From Sipunculus nudus (lineage: Eukaryota > Annelida > Sipuncula > Golfingiida > Sipunculidae): a stretch of 64,000 nucleotides of DNA. A program made the translations under genes and the position numbers. Positions 1 through 61,770 of this stretch are shown piece by piece. The notes under the pieces are model-generated. The model was not told the origin of the DNA and made no database searches. It saw only the letters and a list, made by a program, of their open reading frames with translations. Numbering within the stretch: the first letter of the stretch is position 1; every line of letters starts with the position of its first letter. The stretch lies in contig CM049313.1 in NCBI GenBank assembly GCA_026874595.1, positions 70,484,659 to 70,548,658 of the forward strand, read 5' to 3'.

Positions 1-673
1 TATTCTGGGGGTACTTCAGAGCCCCATAGCTTGAAGAATCTGGGTAACAGAGACCTAATTCCAGGTTTCCACGGAGACTTTTCATGGGCCTCCACGCATG
101 TCAAGAAAGAAAATGATAAGGTCCAGTTGTTACGATTTGTGCCCTGTTAACAGATGACTGCATCTTTTAAGGTCTCAAAAAGAGAAAAAAAATTGTAAAA
201 AATCGAAAAAATACAGGTGGCGCCACCAGTCTGCAGAAACTGATGGAACATCTCATGATTAATATGTATGCCAAAAATCATGACCATCAGTGATGTAGTT
301 AATGAGATATTGAAGTTTTTGTATGAAATTTTTCACTATTCTGGGGGGTACTTTGGGGCCCCATAGCTCAAAGGATATGGGTAACAGAGACCTAATTTCT
401 GGTTTCCATTCAGACTTTTCATAGGTCTTTCAGAATATCAAGAATGAAGATTCCAGGTCCAGTGGTTAATATTTGTGCCCTGTTAACAGATGTCCACATT
501 TTTAAAGGTCCCAAAAATAGAGAAAAAAATTCGTAAAAAATCGAAAAATACAGGTGGCGCCACCAGTGGTTACGATTTGTGCCCTGTTAACGGACAGACG
601 CCCAGACGGCCGGACGGAAGACGGACAAAAGGTGATCCCTATAGCTCAGATGACTTACAGTCAGCTGAGCTAA
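1..673 (+). repeat. Right-hand end of a composite tandem-repeat element (336-bp core)
   Basis: Partial units of the 336-bp repeat also found at 24888-28180, with the palindrome GGTGGCGCCACC at 216 and 553 (337 bp apart). The last unit is cut short and joins a GACGG-type microsatellite tract (about 590-625). The element ends with the shared terminus CTATAGCTCAGATGACTTA...AGTCAGCTGAGCTAA, finishing at CTAA 670-673. Its left end is outside the window. The 95-codon frame inside is repeat sequence, not a gene. Confidence 0.75.
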
Positions 674-675
674 AA

Positions 676-2814
676 ACATTTACTTTGTACCATCACCAAA
701 TAATAGGCTACAAGATCAGTTTAAGCAAGAAAAATTTTGCAAGCCGAGTCAAGCCACAAAACTTGGCTTATTACTAAAGTTAGCCATCTTTTTTTCCAAG
801 CCAGCTGCATATGTGTGGCTAACACTGCTCTGGGCTCTATATCACTATTATCGTAGCATATTTTTGCCTTGAGTGGTGCAGCCTAATTAACAGTCCAACC
901 AGGAAGGTTTCATAGCCCAGGGAGTCCTGACGCCACAATTGTGTACATTACACTTATGTTGCAGACTGGTGTTCAAGGAGACATTGGGGAGCAAGACCAC
1001 TATTATTTTTTATAACAGGAAGAATTTCGAGCAAATTTAAAGCACAACCATCTGACTAAAGTGGCTCTAGAAATCCACTTGACACAATTCCACATAAATA
1101 TTTAACCGTAAAAAGTGACTCCAGAAGTTGAAGAGACATGAAACTTTATCACTTTCTAAATCAGCTTCTGAAACCAAAATTGAAATGACTTAACAGACCA
1201 TATAAAAGTACTTTCTATCTTGAAATACATAAATTTTGCTTGCCTAGCTCTTACATTACTGAGCGGTTTCATGGATGATGATGGGTACTAAGCAACCAAG
1301 CTCTATATAAAGACTTACAGGAAAAGAATGAAAACACAGTGGTTTGACTGATAATATTAATGTAGTTCAGTCTGTCATCATGACAATCCATACGCAGCAC
1401 TCTTGTACTTGAAACATGACAGATAAATTTATTACAACCAGATTTCAGCCAGTATATATGACATTGCCAATTGTTGTTTAAGTAACTCGTTTATCTTTAT
1501 TAACTATCCACATCTTGTTTCTGGAAAGCACGTCAGTCATATAGGGATTTAAACAAGGGCCACTAATGTGGCGGGCATGTGTCCTGTCCACTTGAACAAC
1601 CATCTAACCATAAAGCTACTTGATTTCATGAGCTGTTGTTTCAGTGTGATTAAGTTGTGGGATTAATTGATCTAGCATAGTGATCCGCATGAAAGACATC
1701 CAAGACCCTCATCTAAGATTTGACCTGTGCTAACATTGTATACTACAACCTAAAGCAACCCCTCTGTAAAAACTGTTAAAAATTGGTAAAGAAATAACAA
1801 AATCTGAGCAAGATATTGTCTATGATCTAAATGTAAGGAGTGTCAGAAATTCTCCAAAATCTCAAATAAATGTAAAAAGGAAATGGTTGAATGGGCTTTA
1901 TGTTCAGTTTTGATGAATGTATATTTTGCCCTGTATATCTCTGTTTTTTTTTTATGCCTGAAGCCATGACGGTACCTTAATAATATGGCTCTCTCTGCTG
2001 TGACATGTCATGTTTTACCCATGTCACTGTCAACTCCTTAGAGTGTTGTTTACTTAACCGTGGTACACTCACATTAAGTATCACTTGGAGAACAATTTGT
2101 TTACAGCTCGTTTACAGTATTGTTCAATGTTGTACACCTATAACATGGTTCATGATAATTACAGTTCACTTACAGCATGGTTCAGCTGTACCAATCTATT
2201 TTAAATCTCACAAGCTGACTGCATGCTGTACAAACATTGTATCACAAACTTGCACCAAAACCCAGACAGTAATTTATTGTGAAATATGAATCATCAGAAT
2301 GATAAACCTGGTCACATATAATATAGTTCAATCAAAGTGATAATGATACCCCTCTGAATGATAGGCTCTGATAATATCTTAAAATCATAAATCATTACTT
2401 TTTATCTGGATACTCTCAGCTCTCTGTTATCAGACTATATCAAGATGGCATACTATTACAGAAAGATCAAACATCTCATCCTAAAATTAAATGATTAAAA
2501 TGGTCCGTGTTCAAAAAGAAAGTCCAACCTGCCTTCATTTGCATATTGAAGTGAATTATTTCCTAATGATAAATAAGGTTAAAAAAATTAATAATATGTT
2601 TCTCAGGTACTGCTTTTTATATTATTTTTTTACCTTGAAAATAGCGTAAAATATCATAAATTATATCTCAGGCTCTGGCATAGAAATGACAAGTAATGAT
2701 AAAATATGAGATAAGAAATGATGTAAAGGTAGAACTGTCATCATTTTGATAGGATCTTTGAAATATGTAACATATTTCCTTTTATGTGTTGTACCAACAT
2801 ACAAAGCAGATTAA
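676..2814. other. FERM intron 4 / flank, no gene seen
   Basis: AT-rich DNA inside the last visible intron of the FERM gene. Apart from the SINE remnant at 1505-1635 nothing is recognised. The open frame at 2005-2289 has no family features. The next FERM exon was looked for here and not found. Confidence 0.6.
1505..1635 (-). mobile_element. Degenerate tRNA-derived SINE
   Basis: Read on the minus strand there is an A-box-like TGGTTAGATGG and, about 50 bp later, a B-box-like TGTTTAAATCCC, the spacing of an internal pol III promoter. The remaining tRNA structure is eroded. The body was not matched to the other SINEs in the window. Confidence 0.35.
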
Positions 2815-4510
2815 ACAAGGGACCCATGGGTCAAGGCACTCAGCTGATCGTGATTGGACTATAAATGTTTCTCCACTGTGATACTATATCGAGTTGATAA
2901 AGCTTATCAATATCATGGACATGTTGGGCGATTATAAAGGAATGTAATGTTATATGTGAGTAAATGATAAATGAAATTACCTGACTGATGGATTATTAGA
3001 GTAAAATATAGTGGTTTATTTTTTTATTTATTTAGGAGGGGTTGAAAATTGTGATATATTTGAGCAAATATGAATTCAATGACAGCAGTAATAAGCAGTA
3101 GTAGAATGATGATAAGGCTATTTGTTGAAGGATCTAAAGTGTATGGAAGTCTGCAAGCTATCAATGTGACAGATATGATGTTATGATTAACTATGCTGAT
3201 GAAGGGATTTATGAATTTGTGACTGTATGACACAATATCTCTTTAGTCTTGACAAGGTACATTATTGTGATGCCCATTATGTCTACATATTACACAATAC
3301 TGACATAATTTCTGGCATGTACATAAGTACCTATGGACGAATAGTTATACAAAATATTAAAGTATTAATATATCTGATTCATCTTGTTCTTGTTTACTGA
3401 GGCTGACTTTGGGATGGGGTTCGGAGAAGGGAAAAGTGAGGGCAGCACGAAGGTGGATGTAGAAATATTCTATTTTAATGTTTTTCATTTATATAAGAAT
3501 ATGAGAAGCTAAGAGGACAGGGGCCCTCCTACTTGGTTATAGTAAAGTTCTTAATATATGATTGCAAACTAATACTCTGACAAGACTGTCATGAAGGAAA
3601 ACAATAAAAGTTTTGAGATACTGTGATGCAAATGAAAATTTACAGATGGACAGGCAAGTGGACAGAATGGACTAATACCTTTATTTCACTTTCAAGCTAA
3701 TAATGCATTTAAGTTTATATATAAACCTATTTTTTTAGCATATCCACTATTTACATTAAGAAGTTTTTATCTTAATCATTTTTTTATTTACAAGTTTTAT
3801 AAATTTTTAATAAAAAAGAACTGAAAATATAAGTTAAATATTAGAATTGTGGCAAAAGTTGCAATCATTATTTATACAGAGTAAAAAAACTGAAAATATA
3901 TAAGTTAAAATATTAGAATTGTTACAAAAGTTGCAATCATTATATATCCAGAGCGTAGCTCATATTGGGTCATATTATGCATACACATATATTTTATTAT
4001 TTTTAAATCACAAATGTTTAAACTGAATTTAAAAGAAAATAATGCCAAAAAATGGCATCTACAAGATTATTCCTTGAATCACTATTAAAAATTTTTGCAC
4101 ATTGGAGTTTTCAGTATATGCTTAATTTTATCCCCGAAATAAAATAAAAGATTCAGTAAATTTGATAAAATAAAACATCTTTTCAAATAAAGTATACACA
4201 CTGTTGGTTGAATGAGTGACAAACAATATCATTGTGCTAATTACTATCCCAGCTTTAATTTATTACTGGAATTAATGGTCAATTTCACACCTGGTGAAGT
4301 TTTTACTCTTCTGAAGTAAGGAATTACTTATCTGATGAACATCCACACTTTCATAGCAATACACCACTTTGTGGACACAATTAAATGTGCACTTTAATCA
4401 TTGTAATCCTGGTGGTACAATACAAAATCTAAAATGTAGCATATCCTAGAATAAGAATGAATCAAATACAGAAAATAATAACATACATCCAATTTATGCA
4501 ACATCTGGAT

Positions 4511-4524
4511 GGGGGGGGGGGGGG
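4511..4524. repeat. Poly-G tract (14 G)
   Basis: Uninterrupted G run just upstream of B unit copy 1, inside the 2815-5376 element. Confidence 0.9.
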
Positions 4525-4639
4525 AGGGGAGTGCAGGGCAGAGGGGAAGCCTGCTGGTAGTTGCCAAGCTGAGCCAAGGCTAGCTGCCGGTGGGTTACAT
4601 AATGCAAAGTGAAGGCTGTACTGCTAGGTGGGCTAGATG

Positions 4640-5310
4640 TAAACAACACTTGACATGGTGTATGAAAACTTGATTAAAAGCTACTCTTTTCAATCAATTC
4701 CTTTGAAATATCAGAATTTAAAAGATTAAATCCTTTTGTATTTATGCTGTGAAAATTTAATCAACAGTGCTTACAGGGAAAAAACATGCCATTGCCAAAG
4801 TTGGACAAAATTAAAGGTACTGATTTTTTATTTATGCTAATAACTTGAAAAATTTGCAAAATTCGGATCTAATTTTGGGTAAACAATTAAATCTTGATTA
4901 AATAAAATTATATTCCTGAAAAAAAGTCTCTAGCTTCAGCAGTTCTCATGTTAGGTGAGTAAATATATTTCCTGATTTTTTAAAAATTGCATTATATTTT
5001 GGCCCATAACTTCTAAATAATACCCAATACTGACCTAATTCTTTTGTATGTTCATAGAAAATGTATGAAAGAATGTGAATACTAAATATGATCAAAAACA
5101 GATCAGTGGTTTTGATATTAGGCAGCTTTGAAGTGTAACAATGGCTTTTTTTATGGAAAATGGAGGTTTTTCCTTAATATCTTGGAGGAATGAAGTCCTA
5201 ATGACCCAATTTTTCGGTATGGTAGGAGATTTTGGGGACATCTAATGGTATGCAAAATTTTGGAATCATTGGTCCAACGGTTTAAAAACGTGCCCTGTTA
5301 ACGGATGGCC
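4640..5310 (+). repeat. Core repeat unit 'B' (about 600 bp), copy 1
   Basis: Shares long blocks with units in the 34.5-40.3 kb element: an AAAGTCTCTAGCTTCAGCA block, a GATCAGTGGTTTTGATATTAGG-like block and a TTTTGGGGACATCTAA block, in the same order. It ends at the GTTAACGGATGG junction that leads into the microsatellite and terminal hairpin. Non-coding. Confidence 0.75.
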
Positions 5311-5376
5311 AGCCGGCCGGACGACGGACAAAGGACCACGACTATAGCTCAGATGACTTATAGTCAGCTGTGCTAA

Positions 5377-6141
5377 TAAAACTATAGGTGTCATAATATC
5401 ACACTGAATGCCAGAACACATGGGGCCTGCCATAATACCCATTACATGGGGGATTCCCCATCAACACGCATTATGGTCTTGCATTATTAGAACAAGATCT
5501 GAGATTGTCTAATAAAGAAATACATAAGAAATTTCTGTAAGTCTCATAAAATATTTGTTGGTATTTCTTACTGAAATTTTAATTGCATAAGAAGAATAAC
5601 TGAAATTGGTTTGAAAACCAATATATCTTCCGATCAGCCACGATGGCAGCCAAGTTTAATCTAGACAAACAATCATGAAGCATGAAAACAGGCAAATAAT
5701 TTCCCTTTTTTAGGATGAAATTTTACATTTGAATGCTCTCACACAATAATTGGACCAAGTCCAAGTGTTATATATTTAAAGCTTAGTGTATGTTTTTACT
5801 GCAAACTGAGCATATATTGACACATATCTGCTATGAAAGAAAATAATCCACATGGATGGAAATTTGATAATCTTTAACAATATAAGGGGTCTAATTGGTT
5901 CAAAGTTTTAAAGGAATTTTAAATGTTTTTAAGTATATTTGTTGGTATAAATGGCCAAGCTTTAAGTCAGAAGGAAACTTAACAACGCAGGAGTCACAGA
6001 TGTTTTTTTTAGTGGCGATCAAGCACGTCACCAGAGAACTGTGACACTTGGGCAATAAAAACATTTGATGCAGGGGTGATAAATGTGACCTTGATCTTTC
6101 TACTACATGACACAACTTTTCAGGTGATAGCGAGGACCTAC
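5377..6141 (-). other. FERM intron 4 adjacent to exon 4
   Basis: AT-rich intron sequence starting at the GTAGGT donor (6141). Short minus-strand frames at 5900-6115 and 6142-6324 show nothing themselves; the second merely overlaps exon 4 in the wrong frame. Confidence 0.6.
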
Positions 6142-55662
<49,521 letters not shown>

Positions 55663-56363
55663 GGCGGCCTGGTTAAGTTTTGATAACTATTTGACGTAAA
55701 TCCAATAATGGCAAAATGAAATTTAATCCATCACATGTATTGCATGTTTGTATCCGTGATTTTTACTCGATATAACCGGCTTCTCCACGCTAATTTGGTT
55801 CCACGGTCCATACACAACAAGCCGACCTGTCAAATTTGACGATGATATTTGGCCGAGCAGTGTGGTTTCTATAGGTAGTGAGTTCATCTAATACGCGCAA
55901 ATCAATTCAAAATGTCAACATACCCGACGGAACAATCAGTTATATGAAACAATAATGACACGTCTTCATCGGATTTATTTGTATTTTTGAAAATTCTTGA
56001 AATAATGATAATTTATTGTATTATTATTTAACTACCTTTAATTGAAAAGTGCTCAGTTAACTATTAGGGTAAACATAATCTCAAATCGAACCGGCTTTTT
56101 GTAAATAACGGATATCATTGATTAGTTATCGGTAAATATTTTCACTATCTTTTATTATCATAGAATTCCTACATAATTGAAGAAACAATGACACATTTCG
56201 GGAGTGTTTAGGATTTGAGAGTATTATTTTTTATAATTTGCCGCTAGGTGACGCTGGGGCCTCTGAGCCCAAACTGTAAACAAACCTTGACCTTAAGAAA
56301 ACCCAGCAGCGGTCAGTCCAGAGATAACTTGACAACTGGTCCCAACCAGCTCAGGGCCTCAAA
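55663..56363. promoter_or_regulatory. Bidirectional promoter region of the FERM gene and IDNK
   Basis: The 701 bp between two head-to-head start codons must hold both transcription starts unless 5' non-coding exons exist elsewhere. The edges are relatively CpG-containing (about 55760-55930 and 56240-56340) and the middle is AT-rich. No clear TATA box was picked out for either gene. That the promoter is shared is inferred from the geometry, not shown. Confidence 0.6.
56240..56256 (+). promoter_or_regulatory. CTCF-like core motif upstream of IDNK
   Basis: GCCGCTAGGTGACGCTG differs by one base (A for G) from a strong CTCF core of the CCGCTAGGTGGCGCT type. It lies about 110 bp before the IDNK ATG, between two divergent genes. 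CTCF is conserved in bilaterians, but a single motif match is weak evidence. Confidence 0.25.
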
Positions 56364-56401
56364 ATGATCCTGCTACTAATGGGCGTTTGTGGGTCAGGAA
56401 A
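56364..56401 (+). CDS. IDNK: IDNK exon 1
   Basis: Encodes MILLLMGVCGSG and two bases of the P-loop lysine codon, then a GTAAGT donor at 56402. The intron therefore splits the Walker A lysine codon itself. Start context is TCAAAATGA, with A at -3. Confidence 0.93.
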
Positions 56402-59400
56402 GTAAGTGTTTTACTGCATTTTAAAATGCCATCATGTTCGTCTGTGCTTGAATTTCCCAGAATATATCTATCAGCCAAAACATGCCCGCAGGTTTGCAAC
56501 TCGATATCATTAAATTGCCCCGCCCCCCTTTTTTCATTGTAATCGTAATCAGTATAAGATTTTTCTATAAAACATGACGTAAATATTTCGTTTTAGAATG
56601 TTGTATAGAGTATAATGAGCTGATAATAGCCTGATAATATTGTATAGGTGAGTAGTGAAAGATTACAAAAGGTCTGAAATGGGATCATGGCCCCAAAATT
56701 TCCCAGTATACCATGTTAAGCTAACGTAAATTACGTCGCAATGTAACCTGTATAAAGGTTTCCCATTGTTTAGGAATTTCTCCTGCTTGCAGCATAGTAC
56801 ACAAAAACATTTACTAAATGAACCAGAGCCCAGTTAACTCGGTATGGATTATTGTTGTAGACTAAATATGTATGATGAAATTATGAATTTTTTATCTTGG
56901 GTATTGCATAATTATTTCTGTATTAATTGGTTGGTTAATTGGTTAGTTTGTCACTTTTAGCATATAAAATGATGTTGACCATTTGGGTAACACACATTCT
57001 ACAGTTCATTACATTTCAGAGGTTATATAGATCACAATGGCTATTATTATTACACAATGTTTTTGTTTAAATGTTTTTTTTATCTTTGCCATATTAAAAA
57101 AATGTTATCCCACCTGAGGACAAGACCATCCTCATACTGGCATTTCATGGGCTACCTTTATTTTGGAGAGCAGAGCTGACCTGTGATGCAAATAGCTAAT
57201 TGGTGAACCATAAGACCTTTCTCTCAGCTTTGATTCATATATATTTCCTGCTCTTAATGTAACACAAAAAAGTTCATTAAGGTGTTTTCAGTCTATATGC
57301 AGGTCTACCAAAACACCAGTGTTTTGGGTACCTGTGATGAAACACCACAAACACTCATAAAACACTCAGGAAATTTGAATTTGGAGTAAAAACTGCTATT
57401 GACTGATAAATTATCATCTGCTGAAGATTTAAATGCAGTATTGTGCCATTACTTTGTGAAATAAATGTGAGTGAGAAAGAGAGTTTTGTACACCCAACAC
57501 AATGTTTAAACGGTGCTCAGCTTGCCCCACCTGGGGGCCTCATAGCAGGCATAAATGGCTTTTCTGTCTAGCAGTGTATGGACTGCAACACGAAACACTC
57601 AAAATAAACTTTATTTCATATAATTATGATTCAATATTGCATTAATATATTCAGTAGATGGTTAGTTATTCATCGAACAGTGTCACAATTTGGCTACAAA
57701 TGTACAGTTAAGTGGGCGTTTCATGATGTTTCATCAGAGATGTTTGGGGGGAATGTAAATTACTATATCAGCTTATCCAGAATGTTAATTGAGGTATAGG
57801 TTCAATCTCTGACAGCTTTCAATTCAGCCTGTATATTTTCCTGAACCTCTGCCACTAAGCACATTAACTAAGTGCTACCATACTGGACAACATACAGAAT
57901 TATGCCAACATTGTGATTTGTAAATGAAAAGCCTTAGACATTTATTAAAAGTCTGAGATTGCAGTATTGGAACTTCACTTCTTTCAACATAGCCAGAACA
58001 ACTAAAAGTGTGTGCAGTTCATAACTGTACAAAGTAAATGACATATTAATTCAAAGGTCTAAATATAAGGAAAAGGATATATGGATATCTATGGGAAAAG
58101 ATATTACCTGATCAAAGTACAACCTCACTGCTAGTAACAGTATATTATTGTGTTTTTAGAACAGGTTTCTGGATGTTAGGTTCTGTCCTCTTTTTGTAAT
58201 TATTTAAATAATTTTGGGATTTTCTATACCAAGGCAGTTAAAATCCTCTCAGTGCTTTTATATAAGAAACACATGGTACCTTTATTGTTGACTGAATACA
58301 CAGAATGTTGAATTATTCTTCTGTATATATGAATAAATGAAAGAAGTACATTTGCATACATTTAATGAGCTTGGTCAGAGTGATTTGTAATATGACTCAG
58401 ATAAAATAGAAGTTAACTGGTGATAACTTTTTTTGATGTAATCATTGATATACTAATTTGCTTACATATTTCAGGACAACAGTTGGAGAGCTTTTGGCCC
58501 AGAAGGTGAGAAAAAGTTCATACATGGTTTTACATTATATATTTCAATAAATGCATTAACATGCTGATAGCTTAATAAACACATCACCTCTGGCTAATGG
58601 GGGGGGGGGGGCGGAGGAGGAAGGACTTCTGTTTCTGTATCTGTGTGGGGGACATTGTATAGAGTAATTAGGGAGGGAGGGAGAGAGAAGGGCTTCTGTT
58701 TCTGTATCTGTGTGGGGGACATTGCATAGACTAATTAGGAAGGGGGGGGGGGGAAAGAAGGGCTTCTTTTCCTGTATCCCCAAAACCAAGAGTAATCATG
58801 AAACATTTATTAATCTTATGTCATTAATAAATAAATGAACAAACAGAGGCCAGCACTGTCCAACTCTCATAGGAATACTGTTTGTAATATATACTGTGGT
58901 TAGCTACACCTGTACACAATAAATGGATATATGATGATCAACTTATTGCACTTATAGTTTTAGTCTGTTTTTAGACAGTCCAAGTCTGTTGTTAGATACT
59001 AGATAAAGCACATGTGGGTTGGATTTAAATGAACAAAATAAAAAGACAGTTGATTGTCTACATGTTGTGCTTAAAGGAGCCTATTCCTAATTCTGACATT
59101 TTTAACTAAAGATAAACCCTTGTAGCTTTTATAAAAATAGGCAAGAAAATGCTGATATCACTGCAAACAGGTTGTTCATTTTGATTATATTAACATGTAT
59201 TCAAAGTTTGGTGGCTCACCAAAATAAAAAAAACACATTCAACAAGGACATGTGGCGGCAAGTCAGATAAGCCAGAGCTTTTCAAATGGCAATTTGCAAC
59301 AATTGACCTTTCAACCTCCACACATATTCAACCTATCACTTGAAGTAGTGTTTTTTTTTGTTTGTCAACATTGCTGTGTTTACAAACAGGTTGTTGATAA

Positions 59401-61770
59401 ACACGTTCATACATCCTTTACATAGGAGTTGTAAGAACTTTTCCTAATAGGAATTACCCTTAGATCAATTATATATATATACACAGAGTAAGCCAGAAAT
59501 CACATAAATTTTTTATCAAAGACAGGTTAACAGGTGGCTTTAAATAATACATGTACATGTCTGTTGTTACATATTAAATAAAGCCAGTCATCAAACTCTT
59601 TTACATGTCTGTAAAATAAATTTAAACATTCATTCGGATCCTATCTCATGTCTGCTTGTTTTCAGCTTGGATGGCCATTTGCAGATGCTGATGATTTCCA
59701 CTCCACAGAGAATAAGATAAAGATGACAAAAGGAGTAGCATTAGATGATGAAGTAAGTTCTGATCTCTTCAGCACATCAGCTTTAGACTACCCGTGTTTT
59801 ACCCACAATCCTTAAGACAGATGCTTTATATAAATTCAAAGGCATACTATTGTAACAATCTTGCAAACAAGTATTTCTGACCCACACTAAGTCATATATC
59901 CATTTTTTATTTGGGGAATATGCTTTTTCATAAAATGGAAAAATAGAAAAAGGAAAGAAACAGACCATCTTTAACTTTTTGTAGAGCTCAGAGCCATGCT
60001 AGTGACCAAATTGGAAAAAACTTAGCAGGTGTGGTGTAAGGGTGTAAGCTCACAGTTGTGGCTTGACTTGACTTAGCAAAATGTTTGCTTGTTTCAAAGA
60101 ATTCACATCAGTTGGTGGTGTTACAAAGTATCTGTTTCATACTGACCAAGATGGTTATCTTTTAAGTATGAGAAATTTTACCAGTTATGTCTCTAAGATA
60201 CAAGTTTATTCCATAACAGTACAGGAATTTGCCTTGTGGGTGATATCACAAGAAATCACGCAGGGTGAAAAACATAAGACATAGTATTATATTAAGAAAA
60301 AAAAGCATTCAGATTGTCATATGTCTATGCATTATACAGTTAATTAATTTCAGCACAAATGAAATAGAATACCTGTTTGTTTTGCATCTTAGAGACTGCA
60401 GCCTTCTGTCTGATCTTAACCAGGTAATATAAATACTGAACGACCTTTTACCTTTAATCAATCTTTTCATCATATCCATAACATTATTTTCATAAATGGT
60501 ATATGTCCTCTAAACCTAAACCAATAACCTTTTCTGCTATTTTTCTTATCCATTTAAATTTCTTTTTGTTCTTAATGGTCAGATTCTCCCACCAGCATAT
60601 CAAAGCAGAAGATATTACACTCCGGACCGTTGAAAACTAGAATAATCATAGTAGTTCACTACGTGTATCCATATTAAAAAAATCAGTTTCCTCAGAAAGT
60701 TAAAAAGGCTGCAGTGCTGTTTGTCTCTTCCTGTATTAAAGTTGATAACTCTTATACTTTGTAATGTATTTCAGGATCGCTGGCCCTGGTTGGATGCTAT
60801 CTATGATCATATGAAAAGGTAGGTCAGCATTATGTCCCCTCAATTAAAACCAGAGTTTGTCAAATCTTGTACAAATCACAAGTTTTCTGTCTGCCCCATG
60901 TATTTCAGGACAATCTGGCTGGACATATAAAGTGTGGATCTACACCATCATGTGCGGCTTATCTATCCCACACAGAAAAAAAGTATTACTTATTCTATGG
61001 AATCACTGCTCCAATTTTCACAGGTAAATTTTTAAAGTGGAGGGGAATGAATACTTAGTCCTCTGTTTTATTGTTGTTGGTTTCTGCCCTTGCTTCACTC
61101 CCTTAAAAATTCATTGTGTATTAGCAATGCACAAATTTTATTCATTAAGGTGTTATATAAAGTGACTTTGTGTGTTCATCTGCATCAGTCTTAGAATTAT
61201 TGCATATATTTGTAGATTCCAGCCAGCTGTTACAATTCAACCTATTTTGTCTCAACCAGTAAATTAAAAAATATTGCTCCTTATTTTATAAATCCAGTGT
61301 AGGTAAAAGTATTTATTTTATTGACTTGGCAGTAAGACACTAATTCTGTTCCTGTCATTTTCATTCTAACTGTTTATTATCTAAACAGTAAACACCTATT
61401 ATCATAAACAGTTATTATCTGTTATCACAGACTGGAAAGTAACAGTCAATCAGGGGTGGTGACCTGTTCAGCACTGAAACAATGCTACCGTCATCGACTG
61501 TTGTATGGCCCTCCAAAGAAATCCAAAACCCCTCCAACGACGCCGCAGCCTGTTGATGTGCTGTTTGTCCATCTTGAAGGTGACCAAGAAATGATTCAGG
61601 AAAGAATGAAGTTGAGGAATGGACACTTTATGTCACCAGAACTGCTGGAGTCACAGTTAAAAACTCTTGAACCCCCGGGGCGTGGTGAACCCCACATGAC
61701 TGTCAGTATTAAAGGTTCACTGGATGAAATTGTACAAAAGATCATGGAACAACTAAGCTGTGATGAATAA
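56364..61770 (+). CDS. IDNK: Gluconokinase (D-gluconate kinase), complete five-exon gene
   Basis: Join of 56364-56401, 58475-58505, 59666-59752, 60775-60818 and 61431-61770; 179 codons plus TAA, close to the usual 170-190 aa. All introns are GT-AG and the frame is kept throughout. The enzyme phosphorylates D-gluconate with ATP to 6-phosphogluconate, feeding the pentose phosphate pathway, probably in the cytosol. The Walker A P-loop is GVCGSGKT (residues 7-14). Family blocks follow: LGWPFADADDFH (24-35, acidic DADD), NKIKMTKGVALDDEDRWPWL (the gluconate-binding region), VVTCSALKQCYR, and GHFMSPELLESQLKTLEPP near the C-terminus. The Pro/Lys/Thr-rich stretch PPKKSKTPPTTPQP is a loop of variable length in animal copies. 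An in-frame TAA at 56325-56327 fixes the start. A possible ATTAAA polyadenylation signal lies at 62026-62031. Confidence 0.95.
56402..58474 (+). other. IDNK: IDNK intron 1
   Basis: 2073 bp, GTAAGT to TATTTCAG. AT-rich, no element recognised. Confidence 0.85.
58475..58505 (+). CDS. IDNK: IDNK exon 2 (31-bp micro-exon)
   Basis: Follows a TATTTCAG acceptor. It supplies the last base of the P-loop Lys codon, then TTVGELLAQK, and ends at a GTGAGA donor at 58506. TTVGELLA is the helix after the P-loop in gluconokinases. Confidence 0.92.
58506..59665 (+). other. IDNK: IDNK intron 2
   Basis: 1160 bp, GTGAGA to TTTTCAG. Contains a G-rich tandem repeat at 58600-58775. Confidence 0.85.
58600..58775 (+). 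repeat. 67-70-bp tandem repeat with poly-G runs
   Basis: The block CTTCTGTTTCTGTATCTGTG starts at 58626 and 58693, with a truncated third copy at 58763. Each copy is preceded by a purine/G run (11-12 G at about 58601 and 58742). The minus-strand frame across it is repeat sequence. Confidence 0.85.
59666..59752 (+). CDS. IDNK: IDNK exon 3
   Basis: 87 bp, 29 codons, phase 0 at both ends, between a TTTTCAG acceptor and a GTAAGT donor at 59753. Encodes LGWPFADADDFHSTENKIKM and TKGVALDDE, the most conserved substrate-site region of the family. Confidence 0.94.
59753..60774 (+). other. IDNK: IDNK intron 3
   Basis: 1022 bp, GTAAGT to TATTTCAG. The frames at 59783-59968 and 60081-60284 are intronic and featureless. 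Confidence 0.85.
60775..60818 (+). CDS. IDNK: IDNK exon 4
   Basis: 44 bp between a TATTTCAG acceptor and a GTAGGT donor at 60819. Encodes DRWPWLDAIYDHMK plus two bases of an Arg codon. The D-R-x-P-W-L block is characteristic of gluconokinases. Confidence 0.93.
60819..61430 (+). other. IDNK: IDNK intron 4
   Basis: 612 bp, GTAGGT to TTATCACAG. A 63-codon frame inside (60867-61058) has no support as an exon. Confidence 0.85.
61431..61770 (+). CDS. IDNK: IDNK exon 5 (terminal coding exon)
   Basis: Begins after a TTATCACAG acceptor, completes the split Arg codon, and runs 112 more codons to TAA at 61768-61770. Contains VVTCSALKQCYRHRLL and GHFMSPELLESQLKTLEPP, both family signatures. Confidence 0.94.

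Larger units (their letters stand above)
2815..5376 (+). mobile_element. Composite hairpin-ended element, pearl/Helentron-like (about 2.6 kb)
   Basis: Begins ACAAGGGACCCATGGGTCA, with the palindrome ACCCATGGGT and a following CTCAGCTGA. It ends with a CCGGCCGGACGACGG tract and the terminal hairpin to CTAA at 5373-5376. The interior at about 4640-5310 is one unit of a roughly 600-bp repeat that recurs at about 36150-36745, 36820-37320 and 39608-40170. No transposase or helicase frame is visible, so the element is non-autonomous. Assignment to pearl-type non-autonomous Helentrons rests on architecture (hairpin ends, core repeat, microsatellite, CTRR-like end), not on a sequence match. Confidence 0.6.

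Noticed and set aside
1-6141. Search for FERM exon 5 (YLxFLQxKRDL block) on the minus strand
   Set aside because: No segment with the expected protein and splice sites was found, so the exon is taken to lie beyond the left edge.
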